DNA of 33,692 bases from Bacteroidales bacterium (lineage in GTDB: Bacteria; Bacteroidota; Bacteroidia; Bacteroidales; ML635J-15). The translations under genes were made by a program, and so were the position numbers. Position 1 is the first letter of the stretch, and every line of letters begins with the position of its first letter. The notes beneath the pieces were generated by a model. That model was not told the DNA's origin and did no database searches. It saw only the letters and a list, made by a program, of their open reading frames with translations. The DNA lies in assembly GCA_016937855.1 (NCBI GenBank), contig JAFGVU010000241.1:1-33692 (forward strand), given 5' to 3'. Shown here in pieces: positions 26,334-33,692 of the stretch.

Positions 26334-26340
26334 CCTCCTT
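26334..26340 (-). promoter_or_regulatory. Strong Shine-Dalgarno site deciding a start
   Basis: Minus strand AAGGAGG, 8 nt before the ATG at 26325. Most genes in this window lack such a strong site; it fixes the start of the small secreted protein. Confidence 0.75.
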
Positions 26341-26485
26341 ATAAATAAAATAGCCCAATTTATTAGTTTGTAAATATACAATATTTTTGTTTAACAAATT
26401 AAATTATTGACGAAAACATTACTTTTTGGTTGTCTGATTTGCTAAATAAATGTATTTTTACAGCAAATTTTTTAAAATAACTACA

Positions 26486-27706
26486 ATGAGGACAAGAGAT
26501 TTATTATTTTTAGTAATTGGTATGGCATTTTTTAGTGTTATTTTTTCTTGCAATTCAGGCGGAAAATCTGATGGAGAATCAAAAACAAATGACACTATCC
26601 CGAAGGAGGATAAAATTAATTATCCTAAGGACACAACTTTAGATCAAATTGCTGCATTACTTGGGGGAGACCAAGCCGACGCTTTTAAAGATGTATTTAC
26701 AGACAATATGACATTTTGGGATGATTATAAAATGTCGATTGACACTCCCTGGACAAGAATAACAGAAGAAAGATTATCTAAAATGGATATTTGGTCGGCC
26801 GAAGAGGTTAGCACAAAAATTAACGACACCTTGTTGCTTTTCTATCCATTTTCGGGCCCCGATTTCTTAAATGCTTATCATTTATTTCCCAATGCAAATG
26901 AGTATATTCTTATTGCAATGGAAAAATTAGGGACAATTCCAAATTTATACGAATTAGATGAGGAAAATCTTAAAGGATATTTAGATGCAGTTAATTTTGC
27001 CTTGAGAGATATCTACAAACGTAGTTATTTTATTACAGGAAACATGGATCAAGACTTGAGAAAACAAAAAGTTAACGGTGTATTGCCACTTCTATATGTT
27101 TTCCTTCATCGTACCGGACACGAAATATATGATTTCGGTTATTATCGCCTCGAAAACGATGGTGTTAGTTTTACCAAAATAGACGAACCAACAAACTCTC
27201 TCGAAGTTTCCGAGTGTATTAAATTTAAAGTAAGAAAAGATGGTGACAACAAGCTTAAAAATGTAACATATTTTTATGCCGATATATCTAACGATGGATT
27301 TGCTAAAAACCCTGTTTTTCTACAATATTTGCAAAATCTTCGTCCCAATAATACTTTTATCAAATCCGCATCTTATTTAAGTCACTACGAAACATTCTCC
27401 GATATCAGAAATACTGTTCTCGATAAAGCCGATGCTGTTTTAGAAGACGATACAGGAATTCCATACAGATATTTCCTCGACGAATTTGACCACTACTTGT
27501 ACGGTGTTTACGAAAAACCTATTGCAGATTTTAAATCTACTTATTTGTTCCAAAAAGACCTGGACGAAGAATACCAAAACACTGAAGTTAAACCCCTTGA
27601 TTTCTCTCTTGGATATCACTGGAGAAGCGGAAATCAAAATTGGATGCTTTATGTGAGAACAAAAGATCCAAATACTGACAAAACCGAAAATATGGATCAA
27701 GAATAG
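26486..27706 (+). CDS. Lipoprotein of unknown function
   Basis: 406 residues from ATG 26486; an upstream ATG at 26450 would add 12 residues before the signal. The signal MRTRDLLFLVIGMAFFSVIF ends in Ser21-Cys22, a lipobox. After Cys22 comes a flexible polar linker (NSGGKSDGESKTNDTIPKED), then a globular region with TLDQIAALLGGDQADAF, an early WDDYK, LLLFYPFSGPDFLNAYHLFP and HEIYDFGYYRL. No catalytic motif I recognise. It is divergently oriented from the small secreted protein/adhesin pair, and the 160 nt between the two start codons must hold both promoters. A hairpin with a 35-nt loop follows. Confidence 0.7.
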   Translation: MRTRDLLFLVIGMAFFSVIFSCNSGGKSDGESKTNDTIPKEDKINYPKDTTLDQIAALLGGDQADAFKDVFTDNMTFWDDYKMSIDTPWTRITEERLSKMDIWSAEEVSTKINDTLLLFYPFSGPDFLNAYHLFPNANEYILIAMEKLGTIPNLYELDEENLKGYLDAVNFALRDIYKRSYFITGNMDQDLRKQKVNGVLPLLYVFLHRTGHEIYDFGYYRLENDGVSFTKIDEPTNSLEVSECIKFKVRKDGDNKLKNVTYFYADISNDGFAKNPVFLQYLQNLRPNNTFIKSASYLSHYETFSDIRNTVLDKADAVLEDDTGIPYRYFLDEFDHYLYGVYEKPIADFKSTYLFQKDLDEEYQNTEVKPLDFSLGYHWRSGNQNWMLYVRTKDPNTDKTENMDQE

Positions 27707-27723
27707 TGATTCTTTAAAAAAAC

Positions 27724-27784
27724 AAAAAGCAAGAACGAGACCTTTAGCGACTTAAAAACTAAATTCTCTTTTCTTGCTTTTTTT
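27724..27784 (+). terminator. Probable terminator after the lipoprotein gene
   Basis: AAAAAGCAAGAA (27724-27735) is the exact reverse complement of TTCTTGCTTTTT (27771-27782), followed by more T. The loop is long (35 nt), which lowers confidence. The distal arm ends just before the acyltransferase gene. Confidence 0.6.
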
Positions 27785-27803
27785 ATTTAATTCACAAACT
27801 ACT

Positions 27804-28943
27804 TTGCTAAAATTGTTTACTTTTTTTAAAGATATTGAAAAACGAAATTTTGGACTAGATTTATTTAGGGCAATTGCTATTGCTTTAGTAGTTTTTGGAC
27901 ATGGATTTAGCCTATTTAAATTAGAAAATCTCAATGTTTTTATCCAAATTGATGGAGTAGATTTGTTTTTCGTTTTAAGCGGTTTTTTAATTGGTAACAT
28001 ACTCTTAAAAATAAAGTCAAATTCTTTTAAACCCTTAATTGCAGAATGCAGAAACTTCCTAAAACGAAGATGGCTGCGCACACTACCAAATTACTTTTTA
28101 TTCCTCATACTAAATATTTTTTTAGTCAAATTTGGAGTATATGATGGTTTGTTAAACATAAATACTCTCGCCTATTTTGCTTTCCTGCAAAACCTCTATA
28201 TCCCTTTGGATTTAATGTTCTGGGAATCGTGGAGCTTGGCTGTGGAGGAATGGTTTTATTTGCTGTTTCCTGTATTATTGATTCTAATCTTCTCGATAAA
28301 GAAAATATTTAGGCTAAATTTCAATTCATACATTTCAATTTGTTTGCTAATGGTAGTTGTCCCGCTTTTGTTGAGGATTATCTTTGCCATAGACCTGCCA
28401 AAAGAAACTAATACAGATATTTATTTACGCAAAATAGTTATTTACAGACTAGATACTATTGCCTATGGCTTATTAACGGCATATTTATTTGTAAATTTTA
28501 AAGAACTTTTTTCCCGACATTCAAAATTGTTTCTAATAATAGGTTTTTTAGGACTTGTTTTGCTTCGTTTTCTGCCAATAGACGGAAGCAATTTTTTTAG
28601 AAACACATTTCATTATAGTTTGGTGTCTCTTTTTATTGCTTTCCTGATCCCATTTTTTTATGGAATAAAAAAGCCTAAGACTATTTTAAACAAATCAACA
28701 GTTTTCGTAAGTTTAATTTCATACTCAATGTATTTGGTTCATTTGCCGGTATTATATTTAATTAAAATTACATTTTCCGAGCTAGATGTTAAAATCCACG
28801 CACTAATAGTGTTTTTGGCATATCTGATAATTACAATAATAATTTCCGCAGCGGTCTATCTGTTGTGGGAGCGACCTTTTCTGAATTTGAGAGACAAAGC
28901 TAATCGCATGAACGGCGAATTACGGAGTAATCAGCGAAGCTAA
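27804..28943 (+). CDS. Acyltransferase-3 family membrane protein
   Basis: About 379 residues. Typical OafA/YrhL-type acyltransferase: RNFGLDLFRAIAIALVVFGH near the N-terminus with the conserved catalytic-type His, then IDGVDLFFVLSGFLIGNILL, RRWLRTLPNYF, SWSLAVEEWFYLLFPV, and about ten hydrophobic segments to the end with YLVHLPVLYLI. Such proteins O-acylate surface sugars or lipids using a cytoplasmic acyl donor. The start is uncertain: no ATG lies near the N-terminus. TTG codons at 27804 or 27813 fit best; a TTG at 27774 lies inside the preceding hairpin. No glycan genes are adjacent, so the acceptor is unknown. Confidence 0.85.
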   Translation: MLKLFTFFKDIEKRNFGLDLFRAIAIALVVFGHGFSLFKLENLNVFIQIDGVDLFFVLSGFLIGNILLKIKSNSFKPLIAECRNFLKRRWLRTLPNYFLFLILNIFLVKFGVYDGLLNINTLAYFAFLQNLYIPLDLMFWESWSLAVEEWFYLLFPVLLILIFSIKKIFRLNFNSYISICLLMVVVPLLLRIIFAIDLPKETNTDIYLRKIVIYRLDTIAYGLLTAYLFVNFKELFSRHSKLFLIIGFLGLVLLRFLPIDGSNFFRNTFHYSLVSLFIAFLIPFFYGIKKPKTILNKSTVFVSLISYSMYLVHLPVLYLIKITFSELDVKIHALIVFLAYLIITIIISAAVYLLWERPFLNLRDKANRMNGELRSNQRS

Positions 28944-29217
28944 CCCCTCACGAAGTAATAATGTGGGCTAATAAATAAGATATAAAACACATATTATAGA
29001 TACAAAAAGGCATTTTGTATAATTTTGGAATTTGTAAAAATCTACAGAACCAACTAATTATTAGACATTTACCCCCCCCTCTGATAGATAAGAAAAATGC
29101 TGTTTGTATAAAACAAACCCACCTTAACATTACTTTGATAAGAATAATTATATATTTGCTACCATAAGTAACAAAAAAAAGAAGAGCAGAAGGTTTGCAC
29201 CCTCACGCCCTTGTTAA
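28944..29217. other. Gene-free stretch with poly-C tract
   Basis: No gene recognised. It contains a run of eight C (29072-29079), unusual in this AT-rich DNA, and a TATATTTG at 29151-29158 that fits the -7 consensus. The latter may be the surviving promoter of a gene whose 5' coding part is gone. Confidence 0.5.
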
Positions 29218-29793
29218 TTATATTTAATATCAATTGCAACTTTAAATACAATTAAATTGTCTTTGGTAAACGAAGATTTAGATTACAGAAGCGAAATGGA
29301 AAACTATCTTGAACTGGAAAAGATTTTGCTTGATATTGAATTTGGACAAGCCGACTTAAACGAAGCTGTTACAAACAATTTTGAGTTAATCGATTTTATT
29401 GCAAATAATGAATCGTATGCAGGACAAGTTAGTGCTCAATTGTTATTACAAGAAGCAGGATTAGTAGAGTACAACGAGCTTATTAAACTACCCGAACCTG
29501 TTGTAATACCAAAAAATGCAGTTATCAACAACAAACCGGCACAAGCAGTTAAATACGATGACATTATAAATGTGTATCCAAATCCTGCAAGTGAAGTATT
29601 TTATGTTGAATATGCTTTGATAGGACAAAATTCTAACCCATCCCTACAAATCCTTAACCTAAATGGCTCAATTATCGAGAATATTAAGTTAAAGCAAAAT
29701 GCAGGAATTTTTGTTTATAACAAGAAACTCGCTGCCGGAACTTACATTATTAAAGTTGGAAACAACTATACACAAAAAATAACTATTAACTAA
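29218..29793 (+). pseudogene. 5'-truncated type IX cargo protein remnant
   Basis: The open frame begins after an in-frame stop at 29215-29217 and has no signal peptide. Possible starts are TTG 29257 (178 residues) or ATG 29296. The N-terminal part (YRSEMENYLELEKILLDIEF ... QVSAQLLLQEAG) is helical and resembles the segment that precedes the sorting domain in large secreted Bacteroidota proteins. The C-terminal part (from about INVYPNPASEVFYVEY to ITIN) is a complete type A sorting domain. A sorting domain without a signal peptide cannot reach the periplasm, so this is most likely the tail of a larger cargo gene that lost its 5' end; a functional cytosolic protein is less likely. A terminator follows. 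Confidence 0.65.
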
Positions 29794-29803
29794 TTAAACT
29801 ACG

Positions 29804-29836
29804 GGCTGTCTTGTGTTTGCAAGACAGCCTTTTTTT
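29804..29836 (+). terminator. Terminator hairpin directly abutting the next start codon
   Basis: GGCTGTCTTG (29804-29813) and CAAGACAGCC (29820-29829) form a perfect 10-bp stem with loop TGTTTG and seven T. The next gene's ATG begins at 29837, with no room for a separate promoter or leader. Confidence 0.88.
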
Positions 29837-31423
29837 ATGAATAGAATAATCAAAATATTATTAATATTGTTAATTACAAAATACAGCTTTTCGCAAGAAA
29901 ATACTGTGTTCAATTACAATTACCCGTTAGAATGGAATTACAATAGTTTTACGTTGGTTTATGATGATAATACATATTTTTTTTCAGGTGGAATTGCATT
30001 TTCTCAAGAAGCCTGTCCATTTTGGCTGATTGGACATCACATAACAAAAATCAATAATCAGGGAATTAGAGATACAATCATCCTATTTGGGAAATGCGGT
30101 CAAAATATATACACTGGATATGGCAAATCAATGACAAAGCACCAAAATACAATTTCTGTTATCGGTGGCGAATACACGGATTCTTTGTGCAAAATATTTA
30201 TGCTTAATTTGAATGAAAACATAGACACTACGAGTAATTTGTATTTTTTTAATGACACTACTACTAAAAGAGCATGGAGCATGCTAAGATTAGGTTTAAA
30301 CAATTCTATAATCTGTGGACAAATAGACAGCACATATAACGAAGTATTAACACCTACTCCTAATACAACATACACAAAATCACTATTACTATCAGTAACC
30401 ACTGACGGCGACATCCTTTGGTCAAGATCATATTCCTTCGGTGATATTTCGGATGGTTGTTGGTCGGCATTTTATCGAGTAATTCCGAGCTATGATAATG
30501 GCTATATTGCAATTGGCATTACTCATGATTTTGGAAACAGAAAAGCCCTTATTGTTAAAACAGACAGTATTGGAAATCAGCAGTGGTTTAGGACTTACGG
30601 AAATAGTTCATATCATAATCCCGGCTTCTCCGACATCATCCCCACCAGCGACTCCTGCTATATTGTTTGCGGTGCATACACTTACGGCGAAACTTTTGGC
30701 GGGCTATACCCTTACGATGGCTGGATTATTAAAATTGATAATAATGGAAATACAGTGTGGGATAGAAAGTATAGGGAACGAAGAGAGTCCCCCGGTGATT
30801 ACAGAGATACAATATACTGTGAATTAAACTCGTTAATTGAATTGAACAATGGCAATTTGGTTGCAGTGGGAAAACAAAGAACAGAACCAGGATACTCAAA
30901 TAGAACACCATTTGCTTACTATCTAAATGCATTTGGGGACACACTTTTCTCAAAGCACTATTTTCAATACGAAATTGGTCACCCATTTTACATTAACAAA
31001 TGTGAGCCTCATACTATCGTCAAAACTAATGATAATGGTTGGGCAATTGGAGGTTGGGCAGAATTTATAGAATATGACGAAATAAATCAACAATGGTTAA
31101 ACCCACAACGCATTTTCCTCATCAAAACCGACAGCCTTGGCAACGATACAATAATAAGCGACATTTCGCCTGTTGAGTCTAAACCGATTACAGAATTTAA
31201 ACTTGAGTGCTATCCAAACCCTGCAAGCAGTGAGTTTTTTGTTGATTTGCCGCAAGGAATAGATAATGATATGCTGGAGATTTATTCTACAAATGGGAGT
31301 TTGGTTTTGCAGCAAAAAGTACAAACCGGAACCAACAATATAAACATTGCAAACCTGAGAACGGGCATGTATTTGCTCCGCTTAAAAGAAAGTGGACTGT
31401 ATGGGAAGTTTGTGAAAGAGTGA
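29837..31423 (+). CDS. Secreted type IX cargo protein with beta-propeller-like repeats, type A sorting domain
   Basis: 528 residues from ATG 29837, giving signal peptide MNRIIKILLILLITKYSFSQ; a longer frame from 29813 runs back into the terminator. Residues about 25-440 carry repeated strand patterns such as LIVKTDSIGNQQWFRTYG, GWIIKIDNNGNTVWDRKY and FLIKTDSLGNDT, typical of propeller-like secreted Bacteroidota proteins. The C-terminus (about 450-528; FKLECYPNPASSEFFVDL, EIYSTNGSLVLQQKV, GMYLLRLKESGLYGKFVKE) is a type A sorting domain. It should be exported and displayed on the cell surface. Function beyond that is not visible. Its sorting-domain DNA is nearly identical to part of the gene starting at 31660. 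Confidence 0.85.
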   Translation: MNRIIKILLILLITKYSFSQENTVFNYNYPLEWNYNSFTLVYDDNTYFFSGGIAFSQEACPFWLIGHHITKINNQGIRDTIILFGKCGQNIYTGYGKSMTKHQNTISVIGGEYTDSLCKIFMLNLNENIDTTSNLYFFNDTTTKRAWSMLRLGLNNSIICGQIDSTYNEVLTPTPNTTYTKSLLLSVTTDGDILWSRSYSFGDISDGCWSAFYRVIPSYDNGYIAIGITHDFGNRKALIVKTDSIGNQQWFRTYGNSSYHNPGFSDIIPTSDSCYIVCGAYTYGETFGGLYPYDGWIIKIDNNGNTVWDRKYRERRESPGDYRDTIYCELNSLIELNNGNLVAVGKQRTEPGYSNRTPFAYYLNAFGDTLFSKHYFQYEIGHPFYINKCEPHTIVKTNDNGWAIGGWAEFIEYDEINQQWLNPQRIFLIKTDSLGNDTIISDISPVESKPITEFKLECYPNPASSEFFVDLPQGIDNDMLEIYSTNGSLVLQQKVQTGTNNINIANLRTGMYLLRLKESGLYGKFVKE

Positions 31424-31440
31424 TGCTTCGGGCCTTCACA

Positions 31441-31510
31441 CCCCTTGCATCCCTAAAGGGAAGCCGACGCACAATGCACAAGTGGGCAGGCTCCCTTTAG
31501 GGACAAGGGG
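31441..31510. repeat. Long imperfect inverted repeat, possible MITE-like element
   Basis: The left arm (31441-31465, starting CCCCTTGCATCCCTAAAGGG) pairs with the right arm (31489-31510, GGCTCCCTTTAGGGACAAGG and a final GG), with a small bulge and a 23-nt loop. The centre of each arm, TCCCTAAAGGGA, is itself palindromic. It is much richer in G+C than its surroundings and starts 17 nt after a stop codon, so it may act as a terminator or be a small mobile repeat. Confidence 0.65.
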
Positions 31511-31613
31511 CGCGGTGGCAAGAAAGGCAAAACAAAACTTGCTCTTCAAGGGGCGCGGTGGCAAGAGAGCAAAAGAAATCCAAAACTTGCCTTTCAAGGG
31601 GCGCGACGGCAAA
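31504..31613. repeat. Three tandem GC-rich units
   Basis: CAAGGGGCGCGGTGGCAAG begins at 31504 and 31547, with a changed third copy (CAAGGGGCGCGACGGCAAAG) at 31595; spacings are 43 and 48 bp. Units 1 and 2 each contain a GCAAG...CTTGC inverted repeat. The spacers differ in length and the unit count is small, so it is not a CRISPR array. It overlaps the right arm of the preceding inverted repeat. Confidence 0.75.
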
Positions 31614-31659
31614 GGCAAACAATTAAGTGTTAATTAAATATCAATTTAAATTGAAATAT

Positions 31660-33692
31660 ATGAAAAAGACATTTTTAGTTTTAGCATTGCTAAGCAGTTT
31701 AAATATTGCTTTTGCACAGAGTTTTTCAAATTATTTTTCGGGGTATTTTTATTCTATTTCACTAAAAACCAGTGGTGAATATGTTTTTATTGGAGGAACA
31801 AATAAAATAAATGTTTTCAAAACAGATGGTAGTTTTGTTGAAACAAAGTATGCAACAGGAAGTGTTACCTCAATAGCCAAAGCAGAAAGCGGCAAGATTT
31901 ATTTTGGGGTAAGTAGTGGACAAATATTAGTTTATGATAACGGGAATTGGTCTGAAGTATTTCTAAATGATGAAATGACTTGTAGATATATTGCAGGAAT
32001 TGCAATTGATCAAAATGATAATATTTGGATTACTACACATTGTTCTACATCAGAATTTTCCAGTATTTCTTCTTTCAATGGCGAAACTTGGCAAAACATA
32101 ATCGGTTTCGGAGATACAATCACAATTCAATATGCAGATCAAATAATAATTGATTCGAACAATTATGTCTATGCAGGTTTTAATGCTTCTGGTGGCACAA
32201 CCTGGTCATACGGGATAGTTCGAATCGGTGAAAATGATACAACAATTTACAATTATACAAATTCTAACTATCAAGTTGCATGTCGTCATTCATCTTTTCT
32301 CGATATGAACAACAATCCATGGTTTGGAGGCTGTTATAAAAGTATTTCATATTTCGACGGTGAGAACTGGACCATGGAAGCTAATGACGAAATTTTCCAT
32401 GAAAATGACGCATTTTATGCGATAGGTCAGCAAAATAACTCATTTATGCTATTTGGAACTACTGCCGGGTTATACGTTCAGAACGAGAACTCTTGGGAAA
32501 AATTCACAACCGAAGACATGCTGCTGTTTGATGAAATTAGAGGAATAGGTACTGATGAGAATTCAAACATTTGGATAACAGCCAATAATAATGAAAACTA
32601 TTTTCCTGTTGATTATCGTTACAGTTGTTTGACAAACTTCAATTATCAAAATTCAGTTAACTATTTTCCTAATACACACATTGGCAATCCTAGAAACATT
32701 AAGTTTATCGAATCAGATATTTATACATTTCAAAATTCTCCATTAAGTATTTTTGATGGTGAAAACTGGAATATTGACATTACCCAAAATGATTTTTTTA
32801 ACCTTATTACCAACGACATATGTAAAGACAATTCCGGTAATCTATGGATTGGCACAAACAACGGTTTGTATAAAATTAACATTTCTCAACAGGTTGAACA
32901 TATAACAGATATTAATGGTAATGCTGTAGCTAACATAAAAGCACTTGGTACACTAAATAATAAAATTTGGTTAGTTAGTTCCGACAATAAACTTTACAAG
33001 TCGGAAAATGGCACTTGGACACAAATTGAGATTCCGATTGGATATAGTTTAGCCCACACAACAAAAATGTTTATTCGTAGCGAAAATGAAATTTGGTTCA
33101 CAATACTTGCTAACAGTGCAATAAAGTACGATACTAACGGTTGGCAAAGATTCAGTGAAGAACAAGGGTTTTTACCAAACCAATCAATTAATGATATCTG
33201 CTTCCATGGCGATAGCACTTGGTTTGCAACTCGATATGGCGCAGTGTTAATGCACAATGAAACTCTAAATTTTTACTGCAACGATTCAAGCTCTTTTTCA
33301 GGATACAGCAATTTACAAAGCGTTCATATTGATAAAACAGGACTACTATGGTTTGGAAACATGCAAGGAGCTATGACTTTTGATGGACAAAATATAAACT
33401 ATCTACAACCTTCGAATTTGGCAGAGCCAATTTATACTATACGTGAAGATGATAACAATAATATCTGGTTTTGTGGTGGCAAGTCTTTATCGAAATATCA
33501 TTACGAATATAACCGAATTGAAAACAATAAACTTACTGCATCTCATCTAAAATCTTACCCCAACCCTGCAACAAACAATCTCAATATTGAGTTGCCAAAA
33601 GAAATAATAAATGACATTGTGGAGATATATTCTACAACCGGCAGTTTGGTTTTGCAACAAAAAGTACAAACCGGAACAAACAATATAAACAT
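31660..33692 (+). CDS. Secreted propeller protein with type A T9SS sorting domain (3' partial)
   Basis: The frame is open from ATG 31660 to the right window edge (677 full codons), so the stop lies beyond it. Signal peptide MKKTFLVLALLSSLNIAFAQ. Residues about 25-620 carry repeated propeller motifs like those of two-component-regulator (Reg_prop) propellers: IDQNDNIWITTH, TDENSNIWITAN, KDNSGNLWIGTNNGLYKI, IDKTGLLWFGNMQGAM and EDDNNNIWFCGG. A type A sorting domain begins at about SYPNPATNNLNIELP and is cut off at NNIN. No kinase or DNA-binding part is visible, so it is a surface or released propeller protein, not a sensor. Its sorting-domain DNA matches the upstream gene over about 72 bp at roughly 92%. 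Confidence 0.88.
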   Translation, partial: MKKTFLVLALLSSLNIAFAQSFSNYFSGYFYSISLKTSGEYVFIGGTNKINVFKTDGSFVETKYATGSVTSIAKAESGKIYFGVSSGQILVYDNGNWSEVFLNDEMTCRYIAGIAIDQNDNIWITTHCSTSEFSSISSFNGETWQNIIGFGDTITIQYADQIIIDSNNYVYAGFNASGGTTWSYGIVRIGENDTTIYNYTNSNYQVACRHSSFLDMNNNPWFGGCYKSISYFDGENWTMEANDEIFHENDAFYAIGQQNNSFMLFGTTAGLYVQNENSWEKFTTEDMLLFDEIRGIGTDENSNIWITANNNENYFPVDYRYSCLTNFNYQNSVNYFPNTHIGNPRNIKFIESDIYTFQNSPLSIFDGENWNIDITQNDFFNLITNDICKDNSGNLWIGTNNGLYKINISQQVEHITDINGNAVANIKALGTLNNKIWLVSSDNKLYKSENGTWTQIEIPIGYSLAHTTKMFIRSENEIWFTILANSAIKYDTNGWQRFSEEQGFLPNQSINDICFHGDSTWFATRYGAVLMHNETLNFYCNDSSSFSGYSNLQSVHIDKTGLLWFGNMQGAMTFDGQNINYLQPSNLAEPIYTIREDDNNNIWFCGGKSLSKYHYEYNRIENNKLTASHLKSYPNPATNNLNIELPKEIINDIVEIYSTTGSLVLQQKVQTGTNNIN

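Noticed and set aside
31504-31613. Possible CRISPR array
   Set aside because: Only three units, the third diverged, spacers that resemble each other and differ in length, and no cas genes nearby.
31436-31618. Minus-strand ORFs across the GC-rich repeat region
   Set aside because: Proline- and leucine-rich translations (PLPSRPLKG repeats) arise from the tandem DNA repeat; no start signal or domain.
32994-33257. Minus-strand ORF of 87 residues
   Set aside because: Lies wholly inside the propeller-protein coding region on the plus strand, with no domain or ribosome-binding site.

Overview
The window is AT-rich DNA from a member of the Bacteroidota. The evidence is a type IX secretion/gliding gene set (PorP/SprF, a PorE-like OmpA protein, GldH), six proteins ending in type IX sorting domains (type A or type B), SprB and HYR repeat adhesins, a TonB-dependent receptor with an N-terminal carboxypeptidase-regulatory-like domain, and several upstream sites matching the Bacteroidetes -7 element TAnnTTTG. 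I cannot assign a genus. I saw no tRNA, rRNA, CRISPR array or transposase.

Layout. Positions 2-5542 hold the 3' part of a large HYR/SprB-repeat adhesin, then a PorP/SprF outer-membrane protein and a PorE-like TPR/beta-propeller/OmpA protein: a secreted adhesin beside its likely secretion and anchoring partners. Positions 5898-7330 hold an ECF sigma factor overlapping a one-TM probable anti-sigma factor. Next come a ROK-family kinase without the usual zinc site (7441-8520) and a lipoprotein (8673-9737). A leftward housekeeping cluster (13773-9840) encodes DNA polymerase III delta', RicT, GldH, TrmB and an alkyltransferase-like protein.

Positions 14018-16405 encode the most unusual protein here: two complete phosphoglycerate kinase (PGK) domains fused head to tail in one 795-residue chain. 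A third, very divergent PGK-like protein lies at 20088-21383 on the other strand. Between them is a TonB-dependent receptor followed by a PKD-domain type IX cargo protein (16574-20055). A 1431-residue SprB/PKD adhesin (21515-25810, minus) follows a small secreted protein (25813-26325). After a lipoprotein (26486-27706) and an acyltransferase-3 membrane protein (about 27804-28943), the right end (29218-33692) holds type IX cargo proteins: a 5'-truncated remnant, a 528-residue protein and a propeller protein cut by the window edge. The last two are separated by a GC-rich repeat element.

How it fits together. Most of the window serves the cell surface: cargo with type A or type B sorting domains, and machinery parts that export and anchor it. 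The central-metabolism genes (ROK kinase, three PGK domains) are interspersed and not in obvious operons with each other. Apparent regulatory structure includes a 22-bp perfect palindrome upstream of the fused PGK, three ATACGTA sites spaced exactly 10 bp apart upstream of the TonB receptor, and a long hairpin before porP. All function calls come from reading motifs by eye; no database search was run.
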